A stretch of DNA of 64,000 nucleotides from Sandaracinobacteroides saxicola (GCF_014117445.1 NZ_CP059851.1:744001-808000), one strand, 5' to 3'. Numbered from the stretch's first letter, positions 27,215 to 35,722 are shown. Program-made: numbers and translations. Notes: generated from the letters alone by a model not told the origin.

Positions 27215-27930
27215 CGGATCGCCTGGCCGATACGGGGCCAGCGGATGCCGCCCTCGCCGGTGGAGAAGAAGATGCGCGCCGGGCGGCCGACGACGGCATC
27301 CATCGGCACCAGGCCGACGCCGCCGTCGGTGCGGGGCACGCGGCTGTCGGCGCTGTTGGCGCGGTTGTCCCCCATCAGGAACAGCCGGCCGGCGGGCACG
27401 GTGATTTCGGCGCGGTTGGCGAGCGGCCCGGTGGTGGCGTCGGCGATCAGGTAGCGGTGGCCGTTCAGGCTTTCGTGGCACCTGCCGCCGGTGGCGGGCG
27501 CGCAGGGGATGGCGGCGCCGTTCAGGATGATGCGGCCATCGCGGACGGCGACGCGGTCCCCGGGCAGCGCGATCAGGCGTTTGACATAATCGGCGCGGAT
27601 GCCGTTCTGCAGCTTGAAGACCACGACATCGCCGCGCGCGGGGGTGCGGCCGAACAGGCGACCGGCGCCCAGCGGCAGGCGAAAAGGCAGGGCGGCGCCG
27701 GACCAGCCATAGGCGGTCTTGTCGACGAACAGGAAGTCGCCGACGAGGAGGCCAGGCTCCATCGAGGCGGAGGGGATGTTGAAGGGTTCGACGAGGACGA
27801 TGCGGATGCCGAGCGCGACGAGCGCGGCGGCGACCAGGAGGCGCATGGTGCGGCCGACACGGGCGGACAGGCGGGCGCCGCTGGCGATCTGGGCGTCGCG
27901 CAGCGTTTCGAGCGAGGGCTGTTCCGGCAT
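27211..27930 (-). CDS. lepB: Signal peptidase I
   Basis: LepB removes signal peptides from exported proteins at the inner membrane. The start at 27930 (MPEQPSLETLRDAQIASG) gives 239 residues with one N-terminal membrane helix (LLVAAALVALGIRIVLVE). Catalytic Ser lies in IPSASMEPGLLVGD and Lys in YVKRLIALPGD. The box-E motif MGDNRANSADSR follows. The region between has a conserved Cys pair (CAPATGGRC) seen in several alphaproteobacterial enzymes. It heads the lepB-rnc-era operon and is divergent from pgi, with about 75 bp for both promoters. Confidence 0.95.
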   Translation of the reverse strand: MPEQPSLETLRDAQIASGARLSARVGRTMRLLVAAALVALGIRIVLVEPFNIPSASMEPGLLVGDFLFVDKTAYGWSGAALPFRLPLGAGRLFGRTPARGDVVVFKLQNGIRADYVKRLIALPGDRVAVRDGRIILNGAAIPCAPATGGRCHESLNGHRYLIADATTGPLANRAEITVPAGRLFLMGDNRANSADSRVPRTDGGVGLVPMDAVVGRPARIFFSTGEGGIRWPRIGQAIR

Positions 27931-28004
27931 GGCGTGGCGGTGGCGGGGCGGGGGGGCAAAGTCAAGCACTGGCCAGCCGCGAGGGGCTTGGGTAAGCATT
28001 CGTC

Positions 28005-29543
28005 ATGACAGGACTTCTTCCTTCGAAAAGCCGCGAATGGGCGGCGTTGCGGGCGCTGGTTGGGGCGGAGCGGCCGAGCTTGCCCGACCGTTTTGCCGGG
28101 GATGACGCGCGGCTGGCGCGCTTTTCCCTGGAGGCGGCGGGGATTTATTTCGATTTCTCCAAACTGCACTGGGGGCCGGCGGAGCTGGCCGGGCTGACAC
28201 GGCTGGCGGAGGTGGCGGACCTGGCGGGCTGGCGCGCGAAGCTGGCGGCGGGCGCGGTGGTGAACGGCAGCGAGGGGCGGGCGGCGACGCACATGGCGCT
28301 GCGCGCGCCCGACCGGCGCGCGGCGCATGCGGCGACGAAAGCGCTGGTGGAGCGGGTGCGCGGCGGAGTGTTCGGGGATATCGCGCATGTCATCCACATC
28401 GGCATCGGCGGCTCGGCGCTGGGGCCGCAGCTGCTGGTCGATGCGCTGGGCGCCGGCGGCGACGGCCCGGCGGTGCAGGTGGTGAGCAACATCGACGGCG
28501 TGGCGCTGGCGCGGGCGTGCGCGCTGTGTGATCCGGCGCGGACGTTGCTGGTGCTGGTGTCCAAGACCTTCACCACGCTGGAGACGATGACCAATGCCGA
28601 CAGCGCGCTGGCCTGGCTGGCGGCGGGCGGCGTGGCGGACCCGAAACGGCGGGTGGTGGCGGTGACGGCGGCGCCGGACAGGGCGCGCGCCTGGGGCGTG
28701 CCCGACGGCCAGACGCTGGATTTCGCCGAGAGCGTGGGCGGGCGCTACTCGCTGTGGTCGGCGGTGGGGTTGCCGCTGGCGCTGCGCTGCGGCTGGCCGG
28801 CGTTCGAGGCGCTGCTGGACGGCGCCGCGGCGATGGACGCGCATTTCCTGGCGGCGCCGTTCGAGCGCAACGCGCCGGTGCTGGCGGCGATGGCGGACGT
28901 CTGGGCGGCGGCGTTCCTGGGCTGCGCGACGCGCGGCATCTTCGCCTATGACGAGCGGCTGCGGCTGCTGCCGGCGTTCCTGCAGCAGCTAGAGATGGAG
29001 AGCAACGGCAAGCGGGTGACGCGCGACGGCACGCCGGTGGATTTTCCCACCGCGGCGATCAGCTGGGGCGGGGTGGGGACGGACGCGCAGCATGCGGTGT
29101 TCCAGCTGCTGCACCAGGGCACGCACGCCGATCCGCTGGAGTTCGTGGCCGTCGTGGAACCGGGCCATGGGCTGGGGGGCAGCCATCACCGGCAGCTGCT
29201 GGCCAATTGTTTCGCGCAGGGGGCGGCGCTGATGGCGGGACGCTCCGCGGAGACGGCGCTGGCGACATCGGGCGGCGACCCGGTGCTGGCGGCGGCGAAA
29301 AGCTTCCCCGGCAACCGGCCGAGCGCCACGATCCTGCTGGCGCGGCTGGATGCCTTCGCGCTGGGGGCGCTGCTGGCCTTTTACGAGGCGCGGACGTTCG
29401 GCGCCGCGACGCTGATGGGCATCAACCCGTTCGACCAATGGGGCGTGGAGCTGGGCAAGGAGATGGCGACCGCGCTGTCCGGCGGCGTGCCGGACGGGCT
29501 GGATGCCTCGACGCGGGCGCTGCTGGGGCGGGCGGGGTTGTAG
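28005..29543 (+). CDS. pgi: Glucose-6-phosphate isomerase
   Basis: Pgi interconverts glucose-6-phosphate and fructose-6-phosphate in the cytoplasm. The 512-residue protein has the sugar-phosphate binding loop HIGIGGSALGPQLL near residues 130-143, and the VSKTFTTLETM phosphate pocket. The first signature is GGRYSLWSAVGLPLA, followed by QQLEMESNGKRV with the catalytic Glu region. FEPGHGLGGSHHRQLLANCF-like sequence carries the catalytic His. The length and order are normal. It is monocistronic and ends in front of a palindromic element. Confidence 0.97.
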   Translation: MTGLLPSKSREWAALRALVGAERPSLPDRFAGDDARLARFSLEAAGIYFDFSKLHWGPAELAGLTRLAEVADLAGWRAKLAAGAVVNGSEGRAATHMALRAPDRRAAHAATKALVERVRGGVFGDIAHVIHIGIGGSALGPQLLVDALGAGGDGPAVQVVSNIDGVALARACALCDPARTLLVLVSKTFTTLETMTNADSALAWLAAGGVADPKRRVVAVTAAPDRARAWGVPDGQTLDFAESVGGRYSLWSAVGLPLALRCGWPAFEALLDGAAAMDAHFLAAPFERNAPVLAAMADVWAAAFLGCATRGIFAYDERLRLLPAFLQQLEMESNGKRVTRDGTPVDFPTAAISWGGVGTDAQHAVFQLLHQGTHADPLEFVAVVEPGHGLGGSHHRQLLANCFAQGAALMAGRSAETALATSGGDPVLAAAKSFPGNRPSATILLARLDAFALGALLAFYEARTFGAATLMGINPFDQWGVELGKEMATALSGGVPDGLDASTRALLGRAGL

Positions 29544-29568
29544 CGGGTCACTCGGTTCGGGCGGAGAG

Positions 29569-29619
29569 ACCCCCTCCCGCTCGCTCGCGCGAGTCGCCTC
29601 CCCCACAAGGGGGGGAGGA
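29569..29619. repeat. Palindromic element type E behind pgi
   Basis: CCCCCTCCCGCTCGCTCGCG, then CGAGTCGCCTCCCCCACAAG and GGGGGGAGG, with the typical two inverted repeats. It lies between the convergent pgi and serine hydrolase genes. Confidence 0.75.
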
Positions 29620-29620
29620 G

Positions 29621-30805
29621 CTATAGGGCGGCGTAGATCATGGTGCGGAGCTGGCGGCGGATCGGCCAGGTGCTGCTGGGGATCAGTTGCGTCAGGAAGA
29701 TGACGGTCAGTTCCTCGGTGGGATCGATCCAGAAGAAGGTGCTGGCGGCGCCGCCCCAGAAATAATCGCCATCGTTGCCGGCGACGCCGGTTTTGGCGAC
29801 ATGGGTGGTGCGCGCGAAGCCCAGGCCGAAGCCGACGCCGTCGTACGCTGCCTCTGAAAACAGCGACTGTGAAAGCGCTGGCAGGTCCACCTGGCCGGGA
29901 AGATGGTTGGCGGTCATCAGCTCCAGCGTCTTGCGGCCGATCAGGCGGGGGGTGCCGGTGCGCAGCGCCTCGGCGAACGTCAGGTAATCGGCGGCGGTCG
30001 AGACCAGCCCGCCGCCGCCGCTGATGAAGGCGGGCGGCGACTGGAAGCTGCTGGTCGCGGGATCGTCCTGCAGGGCGATGGTGCCCGCCTGTGTCGGTTG
30101 ATAGCAGGCGGCGAGGCGGGCGCCCTGGCCGGCGGGGACGCTGAAGCCGGTGTCGGCCATGCCGAGCGGATCGAAGATGCGCCTTGCCAGGAAGCTTTCG
30201 AACGGCTCGCCGGCGATGACCTGGATCAGCCAGCCGAGCACGTCGGTCGAGACGCTGTAGTTCCAGGCAGTGCCGGGGGAGAATTCCAGCGGGATCTTGC
30301 CGAGCGCGTCGATCATGTCGGCCAGCGTGCCGGCCTTTTCGATCTCGCCGATCTTGGCCGCGCGATAGGCGGCGTCAACGTTGCTGCGCAGCTGGAAGCC
30401 GTAGGTCAGGCCCGAGGTGTGGCGCAGCAGGTCGAGGATGGTCATCGGACGGTCCGGGCGGCGCGTCTGGAAACCGGTGCGGTGGGTGCCGGCGACGAAG
30501 ACGCCCAGATCCTTCCAGGCGGGGATATAGCGGTGCACGGGATCATCGAGCGAGACCAGGCCGTCCTCCACCAGCATCATGAAGGCGACGGAGGTGACGG
30601 GCTTGGTCATCGAATAGATGCGCGTGATCGTGTCCGGCGCCCAGGGCGTGGCGGTTTCGGCGCTGGCCTGCCCAAGGCAGCGGTTGTGAACGGTGGCGCC
30701 GCCCTGCGCGATCAGCAGCTGCGTGCCGGCGAGACGACGCGGATCGATGTAATGTTTCTGGATGAAGGCATCGATGGCGGCGAGACGGTTGGCATTCAGG
30801 GGCAT
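29621..30805 (-). CDS. Serine hydrolase of the class C beta-lactamase fold
   Basis: The 394-residue protein belongs to the penicillin-binding-protein-like / esterase group (EstB type). The nucleophile motif SxxK is SMTK at residues 65-68. The second motif is in GTAWNYSVSTDVLGWL (Tyr-x-x) near residue 170, and a HVAKTG-like third motif follows near residue 345. No signal peptide is visible, so it is probably cytoplasmic. These enzymes usually hydrolyse short-chain esters or drug-like lactones. The natural substrate cannot be told. It stands alone, with tRNA-Val about 57 bases upstream on the other strand. Confidence 0.85.
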   Translation of the reverse strand: MPLNANRLAAIDAFIQKHYIDPRRLAGTQLLIAQGGATVHNRCLGQASAETATPWAPDTITRIYSMTKPVTSVAFMMLVEDGLVSLDDPVHRYIPAWKDLGVFVAGTHRTGFQTRRPDRPMTILDLLRHTSGLTYGFQLRSNVDAAYRAAKIGEIEKAGTLADMIDALGKIPLEFSPGTAWNYSVSTDVLGWLIQVIAGEPFESFLARRIFDPLGMADTGFSVPAGQGARLAACYQPTQAGTIALQDDPATSSFQSPPAFISGGGGLVSTAADYLTFAEALRTGTPRLIGRKTLELMTANHLPGQVDLPALSQSLFSEAAYDGVGFGLGFARTTHVAKTGVAGNDGDYFWGGAASTFFWIDPTEELTVIFLTQLIPSSTWPIRRQLRTMIYAAL

Positions 30806-30862
30806 TTTTTGTCCTTTGCGGGAGCGCTGCCGTCCGTTATCGCATGGCCGTTCGCGCGGGAA

Positions 30863-30935
30863 GGGCGGTTAGCTCAGCTGGTAGAGCGTCTTCTTTACAC
30901 GGAGAGGGCCGGCGGTTCGAACCCGTCACCGCCCA
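30863..30935 (+). tRNA. tRNA-Val (anticodon TAC)
   Basis: A complete 73-nt cloverleaf is present. The acceptor GGGCGGT pairs with ACCGCCC, the D arm is GCTC...GAGC, and the anticodon stem TCTTC/GGAGA holds loop TTTACAC with anticodon TAC. The T arm GGCGG-TTCGAAC-CCGTC follows. The 3' CCA is not encoded (CCG follows). Module A of the composite repeat begins directly behind it. Confidence 0.93.
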
Positions 30936-31130
30936 CCGCGCAGCGCGGCGAGGAATAGCGAAGCTATTCCAAGACTCGCGCAAGCGTGGCCGGCGGGGCG
31001 GAGGGCTTGCCCGATGAACCCGTCCGACAGCGTGGCTTTGCCACGCCCTTTTTCCTTCCCCTGTTCTTTTTAACGTTCGACGCGCGGGCTGCTGCTCGTT
31101 TCGCGCGGCTTTGCCGCGCAGAGGCCGTCG
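30936..31130 (+). repeat. Composite repeat, copy 4 (module A only)
   Basis: It starts CGCGCAGCGCGGCGAGGAAT right after tRNA-Val. It contains the AATAGCGAAGCTATT hairpin, the conserved GACTCGCGCAAGC, a middle hairpin GGGC-TT-GCCC, and the terminator-like GCGTGGC-TTT-GCCACGC followed by CCTTTTT (31030-31053). The CGCGCGGC-TTT-GCCGCG hairpin comes near the end. Modules B to C are absent. It would end tRNA-Val transcription. Confidence 0.8.
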
Positions 31131-31144
31131 GGTTCGCCGCCAGC

Positions 31145-31537
31145 CTACCCCAACCACCCTCGCCGCCGCGCCACCCACGCCAGCGCCGCGAACCCCGCGG
31201 CCGCGGCCAGCACCGCCGCCCCCAGCACCGGCTCCGCCGCCGGGGAATAGGCCAGCACCCACCCCCAGTTGATCACCGCCGCCGCCAGCGACAGCAGCAG
31301 CAGCGGCAACGCCCAGTTCCGCGCCGCCACCAGCCCCACCGAGCCGGCGACCCCGGCAAAGACGCCGGTCGCAAACGCCGCCGTCACCAGCGCCGGCATC
31401 GCCGGTCCCGGCAGGGCACCGCCCGCCACCCCCACATAAACAAGGTAGTTCCACACCCCCACCACGTTCCATGCCACCGCCAGCACCCCCACCGCCCGCA
31501 GCCAGCCCGGCGCGCCCGCACCCGTCATGCCGTTCAT
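31145..31537 (-). CDS. Small four-helix membrane protein
   Basis: The 130-residue product is almost wholly hydrophobic, with four predicted membrane segments (AVGVLAVAWNVVGVWNYLVY; PALVTAAFATGVFAGVAGSV; WALPLLLLSLAAAVINWGWV; VLGAAVLAAAAGFAALAWVA) and a basic tail RRRGWLG. Similar short proteins in sphingomonads are often labelled sugar transporter without evidence. No function is assigned. It reads towards the repeat behind tRNA-Val and lies about 45 bases after the gene on its right. Confidence 0.7.
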   Translation of the reverse strand: MNGMTGAGAPGWLRAVGVLAVAWNVVGVWNYLVYVGVAGGALPGPAMPALVTAAFATGVFAGVAGSVGLVAARNWALPLLLLSLAAAVINWGWVLAYSPAAEPVLGAAVLAAAAGFAALAWVARRRGWLG

Positions 31538-31582
31538 GTTCTTTCCCTCCCCCGATGGTCCCCGTCGATCCCCCGCCTCCGC

Positions 31583-32521
31583 TCAGCCGGCGAAATCGCA
31601 GGTCAGCACCCAGCGTTTTCCCGGCCGGTCCAGCTCGATGCTGCCGCATTTGCCCAGCACATCCATCCCGATGATCAGCCAGGGCGCCCGCCCGCGCTCC
31701 TTCTTCGCCGTCACCACGATCGTGTCCGCCTCATCCTCCGCCGCCGTCGTTCCGGCCTTCGCCCGCGCGTCCAGCAGTTTCGCCCGCTCCTCGCTGATCC
31801 GCGCCACCGGCGCCACCAGCGGCAGCCACATGAAGCTGGCGCCCGGCGTCACCCGCATCCGCTCATAGGGCAGCGCCACCCCCGGCACCGGCTCCCACAG
31901 CCCCACCGTGCCGCCGCGCTTCAACAGCCCCTCGCCCTCCAGCGCCGCCGCCGCGCGCGCGTTCATGATCGTCGTTTTCGTCTCCAGGTCCAGGCTCACC
32001 CGGATGCGCTCGCCGCCGATGTTCGCCCAGGCCTGCGCGTCGCCGGTGCCACCGCGGGGGATGACGATGGTCGCGCCACCCGCCGGCGCGCGCGGTTGCC
32101 GGATCAGCACGCGCGGCGCATCGATCGCCATGACCGAAACCACCGCGTCGTGCTTCGCGTCGAAGCGCTTGTCCACCCATACCGTCGGCGTGCTGCCCGC
32201 CTTGGTGCCCGCCACGCTGACCGAATAGAAATTGCCGCGGAACACCGCGCTGCCGCCGGGGATCAGGTTGCCCGTCACCGTCCGCTTGCCGATCAGCGGG
32301 AAGGCGCGCAGCCGCGCGGCGGTGGCGTCCGCCAGGCTCAGCACCAGCGCCCGGTCGAACGCCAGGCTCACCCGCGCCGGCAGCGTGGTGCGCTTGATGA
32401 CGATGTTCGTGACCGGCGCCGGATCGGCGACCAGCTCCACGGGGGCGGAAAGCGCCGGCGCCGCGATCAGCAGCGCCAGCAAAAGGCTATTGCTTCGGCG
32501 CAATCGCCAGCAGCTGCACAT
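31583..32521 (-). CDS. Secreted protein with degenerate retropepsin-like fold
   Basis: The 312-residue product has a signal peptide (LLLALLIAAPALSAP). The second half resembles bacterial retropepsin-like aspartic proteases. IRVSLDLETKTTIMNARAAA stands where the active-site D-T-G-A is expected, and WLIIGMDVLGKCGSIELD matches the family's closing GMDfL strand. The Thr-Gly of the catalytic triplet is replaced by Leu-Glu, so activity is doubtful. The first half repeats a similar pattern (RVSLAFDRALVLSLADATAA). The start is uncertain because the ATG at 32521 lies inside the FKBP gene; a TTG at 32503 is possible. It probably shares a transcript with the FKBP and rpsU genes. Confidence 0.6.
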   Translation of the reverse strand: MCSCWRLRRSNSLLLALLIAAPALSAPVELVADPAPVTNIVIKRTTLPARVSLAFDRALVLSLADATAARLRAFPLIGKRTVTGNLIPGGSAVFRGNFYSVSVAGTKAGSTPTVWVDKRFDAKHDAVVSVMAIDAPRVLIRQPRAPAGGATIVIPRGGTGDAQAWANIGGERIRVSLDLETKTTIMNARAAAALEGEGLLKRGGTVGLWEPVPGVALPYERMRVTPGASFMWLPLVAPVARISEERAKLLDARAKAGTTAAEDEADTIVVTAKKERGRAPWLIIGMDVLGKCGSIELDRPGKRWVLTCDFAG

Positions 32522-33017
32522 CGAACACCAGCACCGCGTTCGGCGGGATCACCCCACCGGCGCCGGCCGCGCCATAGCCCAGCTGCGGCGGAATGGTGAA
32601 ACGATATTTGGCGCCCGTGTTCATCAGCTGAAGGCCCTCGGTCCAGCCGGGGATCACGTCCGCCACGCCGAACGCCGCCGGCTGGCCGCGCGCCACGCTC
32701 GAATCGAACACGGTGCCGTCGGTCAACCGGCCTTCATAATGCACCAGCACGGTGTCCGCCGCGGTCGGCTTCGGGCCGGTGCCCTCGGCCACCACCTCAT
32801 AGTGCAGGCCGCTGTCGGTGGACTTCACGCCCGCCTTGCTCGCATGGCTTTCCATGAACGCCTTCGCCTCATTGGCTGGCCCCACCAGCTTCGCCGTGCC
32901 GGCCCAGGCGACCGCGGCGACAACGCCCAGCGCCACCGTGCCCACGATCACCCATTTGGCCAGGCCGTTGCCCGCCTTGCGGGCACCACCACCAGCGCCA
33001 GCCTTCGCGTCGGCCAT
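32487..33017 (-). CDS. FKBP-type peptidyl-prolyl isomerase, membrane-anchored
   Basis: The 176-residue protein has one N-terminal membrane segment (WVIVGTVALGVVAAVAWAG) and a C-terminal FKBP domain of about 100 residues. Marks are DTVLVHYEGRLTDGTVFDSS, VIPGWTEGLQLM, and FTIPPQLGYGAAGAGGVIPP, ending LVFDVQLLAI. It catalyses proline isomerisation during folding of exported proteins, facing the periplasm. It lies three bases after rpsU and overlaps the following gene. Confidence 0.92.
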   Translation of the reverse strand: MADAKAGAGGGARKAGNGLAKWVIVGTVALGVVAAVAWAGTAKLVGPANEAKAFMESHASKAGVKSTDSGLHYEVVAEGTGPKPTAADTVLVHYEGRLTDGTVFDSSVARGQPAAFGVADVIPGWTEGLQLMNTGAKYRFTIPPQLGYGAAGAGGVIPPNAVLVFDVQLLAIAPKQ

Positions 33018-33020
33018 GGC

Positions 33021-33227
33021 TTATTTCACGCCATCGCGTTCGGCGCGCTTGCGGTCCAGCTTGCGCGCGCGGCGAACGGCGGCCGCCTTCTCCCGCGCCC
33101 GCTTTTCCGACGGCTTTTCATAATGCCGGCGCAGTTTCATCTCGCGATACACGCCTTCGCGCTGCAACTTCTTCTTCAGCGCGCGCAGCGCCTGGTCCAC
33201 ATTGTTTTCGCGTACGAGAATCTGCAT
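33021..33227 (-). CDS. rpsU: 30S ribosomal protein bS21
   Basis: The 68-residue protein starts [20 protein letters not shown], the bS21 signature, and continues into the basic tail [20 protein letters not shown]. The start at 33227 is fixed by the family; upstream codons in the open frame are not part of it. bS21 binds near the anti-Shine-Dalgarno region of the small subunit. Alphaproteobacteria often have several rpsU copies, and only one is seen here. It is first in an operon with the FKBP gene. Confidence 0.95.
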   Translation of the reverse strand: MQILVRENNVDQALRALKKKLQREGVYREMKLRRHYEKPSEKRAREKAAAVRRARKLDRKRAERDGVK

Positions 33228-33391
33228 CCGGCCATTCGCTCCGTTCACGCGACAGGCCTCAGCATGACCCGCGCTTGTCATAGAAAAGTGTCGCCGGCAG
33301 ACAGCCCACCGACGGGAAGCGCGGCGCATAGCAGACCCCCGCGACAACGTAAAGCGTGCATCCGCCGCCGCCTTGCCGCTATACGGGCGCC

Positions 33392-34036
33392 ATGGAAGAC
33401 CTGACGCTCGACGAACTCCGTCCTCGCCTTGCCACCGCGCTGCTGGCGCATGTCCCCTTCGACGGCTGGAGCCGCGCCGCGCTCGCCAATACCGCCAGCG
33501 ACATCGGCGTCGATCCGGACGTCGCGGCGCTCGCCTTCCCGAACGGCGCGCCGGACATGATCGCTGCCTACATAGGCACCGCCGACCAGGCCATGCTCGC
33601 CGCCTGCGCCACGCCCGATTTCGCCGCGCTGAAAATCCGCGAGAGGATCACCCGCGCCATCCGCGTCCGCTTCGAGGCGGCCGAACCGCACCAGGAGGCG
33701 ATCCGCCGCGCATCCGCCATCCTCGCGCTGCCCGGCAACGCCGCGCTCTCCGCCCGCCTGCTCTGGTCCACCGCCGACGCCATCTGGCGCGCCGCCGGCG
33801 ACACCAGCACCGATTTCAACCACTACAGCAAACGCGCGCTCGCCAGCGCCGTCTATGCCAGCACGCTGCTCTACTGGCTGCAGGACGACAGCGAAGGGCG
33901 GAGCGCCACCTGGGCCTTCCTGGACCGACGGATCGCCGGCGTGATGCGGATCGAGAAACTGAAGGCTCGGTTCAAGGGCGCGGAAGGGTTCAGCCCGCTG
34001 CGGTTTTTGGGAAGGCTGCGGTATCCGGCGGGGTAG
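33392..34036 (+). CDS. COQ9 family ubiquinone biosynthesis protein
   Basis: The 214-residue protein matches COQ9: [20 protein letters not shown] near the N-terminus (a TetR-like helix-turn-helix fold that has lost DNA binding), [12 protein letters not shown], and the lipid-binding C-terminal region around [20 protein letters not shown] followed by [17 protein letters not shown]. In other organisms COQ9 binds isoprenoid lipids and delivers ubiquinone precursors to the hydroxylase COQ7. The start at 33392 ([13 protein letters not shown]) fits the family. It is divergent from rpsU. Confidence 0.9.
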   Translation: MEDLTLDELRPRLATALLAHVPFDGWSRAALANTASDIGVDPDVAALAFPNGAPDMIAAYIGTADQAMLAACATPDFAALKIRERITRAIRVRFEAAEPHQEAIRRASAILALPGNAALSARLLWSTADAIWRAAGDTSTDFNHYSKRALASAVYASTLLYWLQDDSEGRSATWAFLDRRIAGVMRIEKLKARFKGAEGFSPLRFLGRLRYPAG

Positions 34037-34071
34037 AAGCGTGGCCCCGATTTTGAGGAGACGAAGGCAGC

Positions 34072-34103
34072 TTGAGGGAATAGCAATCTAACCTTATTAT
34101 AAT
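34072..34103 (+). promoter_or_regulatory. Sigma-70 type promoter overlapping a start codon
   Basis: TTGAGG (34072-34077), a 17-bp spacer and TATTAT (34095-34100) are followed directly by ATGGGCATG. A perfect TATAAT is also present at 34098-34103, so the first ATG (34102) overlaps the -10 box. Transcription would start close to the second ATG at 34108, giving a leaderless message. Confidence 0.5.
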
Positions 34104-34965
34104 GGGCATGGAGCAAGCCGATTCTTCCCCGAAAAAGCCCCACCGCACTTGGGAAAAGGAAGAGCAATGGCATTGGGAGCAGGAAGAAGCGGCCCGCCTA
34201 GCCGAAGAGCAGCGCGTTGCCGAAGAGCGTGAAGCGGCTATCGAGCAGATGGTAAGCTGGTTCTTTGACAACTTTGAAGATCCTCAGAACAAGATGCACT
34301 ATGATAGCGAAGACGAGGTTTATTATTACCCATATGGTGGTCCATTTGATGCAGCTGACGTACTCAGCTCGTTTGTAAACGACTATCCAAAAAGGGAATG
34401 GATAGAGGCTGCCGTTGAACGTATTCAGCATAGCGGCACTTATGAATGGGCACCGACGTCACATGGTGAATATTACGAGCATCCAGAACATGATGTCGAT
34501 GAAGCTGATTTAAGCGTCAGCGCTGCATTAGACAAAGCTGATGCGATTGGAATACTGCTTGCCAAGGTAGATCGCCTTGAACGGCGGTTGGATGAAATTG
34601 CGCCAACCTATGGCCACAATGGCGCACCCGATGAGGTTGGCGTTCCACCTTATGACAATGAAGACCATGACAGGCTCAAGGAGTTAGTTGCCGTTGTCAG
34701 AAATGAACTTTCAAACGAAACCCCAGATAGCTCGATCCTTTATGCGGAATCCGAGAAGGCCGCTTCGATAGCGGCCAAAGTAATCGCATATGCATCGAAG
34801 ATTGCAGATACCGCTGTTCAAGAGTCAACCAAAACTGTCGCAAAATATGGTACACTGTTAGGCATGGCGCATTTCACTGGATTCGATCTGGCGAAATTTG
34901 GTGTCGAGCTGGCCAACCTGTCCAGTGACCTTATTGCACTCGTAGCAAAATTCTTTTCCCCCTGA
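34102..34965 (+). CDS. AT-rich accessory protein with GGPFDA module, unknown function
   Basis: The 287-residue product (285 from the second Met) starts with a charged helical segment rich in Glu and Trp (EEQWHWEQEEAARLAEEQRV). It continues into MVSWFFDNFEDPQNKMHYDS and YYYPYGGPFDAADVLSSFV, then IEAAVERI and TYEWAP. This W-F-x-nFeDP...GGPfDA...eWAP arrangement occurs in a group of uncharacterised bacterial proteins that I recognise only as a pattern. The middle is acidic and coiled-coil-like (LLAKVDRLERRLDEIAPTYG). The C-terminus holds hydrophobic helices (LAKFGVELANLSSDLIALVA) that may touch membranes. Base composition is much lower in GC than its neighbours, and a composite repeat starts right behind it, so it was probably acquired. 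Function unknown; a defence effector is one possibility. Confidence 0.75.
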   Translation: MGMEQADSSPKKPHRTWEKEEQWHWEQEEAARLAEEQRVAEEREAAIEQMVSWFFDNFEDPQNKMHYDSEDEVYYYPYGGPFDAADVLSSFVNDYPKREWIEAAVERIQHSGTYEWAPTSHGEYYEHPEHDVDEADLSVSAALDKADAIGILLAKVDRLERRLDEIAPTYGHNGAPDEVGVPPYDNEDHDRLKELVAVVRNELSNETPDSSILYAESEKAASIAAKVIAYASKIADTAVQESTKTVAKYGTLLGMAHFTGFDLAKFGVELANLSSDLIALVAKFFSP

Positions 34966-35029
34966 TCGGTATCACGTTGTCACCAGCGGAAATCGCTACT
35001 TGGGTTGTGGTAGAAGTTACGGTGACTGC

Positions 35030-35722
35030 GGTGATAGTTTATTTGATGACCAAAAATGACTCCATGGCCAATGCCGCCAGCCTCGGCCGCCCGAAAAAGC
35101 TTGCCAAATTGATCCGCTTTTGATAACCACATTGGCATCATCAAGTCCCAATCCAACAGGCACCCACACTGCGCGACCCGCCCCAAACCCCCGAAATCGT
35201 TAACCCTTTGATTCAGCCTGTCACTTTTTTCGCAAAACCTTCCAAGTTTCCTATCCGCAACAAACCAACAGCCCGTGATCTCCCTCTGTAACCGGGGTCC
35301 CCACAAACGTGTTTATGGGGTGGGATGGGGGAGGGACCCGCGTTGAAGACGCGGCGGAGGGGGTGAAATCCTTAATGCAAGCAGCTCAGTGCTTCACACA
35401 AGCCCCGTCATGCTGAACTTGGTTCAGCACCCATCGTCCCTCCAATACCTCGCGCGACGCGAGAAACCGACCGTTTCCGCCAACCCCTTGATTCAGGCTG
35501 TCACTTTTTTCGACAAACCTTCCATAATCCTACAGCCCCTGCGCGGCCAAGCCGCGCGAACTCGGGCAGAGGTTGGGGCGGAGACAGCGAAAAGAACCAA
35601 AGAAAGAACAAAAAGCGCGGCAAAGCCGCTTGTCGGACGGGTTCGTCGGGCACGCCCTCCGCCCCGCCGGCCATGCTTGCGCGAGTCTCAAAATAGCTCC
35701 GCTATTTTGTGCCGCGCCGCGC
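35030..35722 (-). repeat. Composite repeat, copy 2 (inverted; C-B-E-D-B-A in plus direction)
   Basis: This fills the gap between the accessory gene and feoA. In plus-strand order it holds module C (35090-35145), module B (35197-35244), a type E element (35285-35370), the TGCTGAACTTGGTTCAGCA palindrome D (35412-35430), module B again (35481-35524) and module A (35537-35722). Module A's terminator hairpin reads GCGGC-TTT-GCCGC on the minus strand (35617-35629). The order and spacing mirror copy 1. Similarity between the copies reaches further, into the first ~60 bases after the stop codons of the two AT-rich genes. Short open frames here are repeat-derived. Confidence 0.85.

Noticed and set aside
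27215-27481. N-terminal extension of RNase III by 89 codons
   Set aside because: These codons are a shadow of lepB. RNase III begins at the GTG overlapping the lepB stop.
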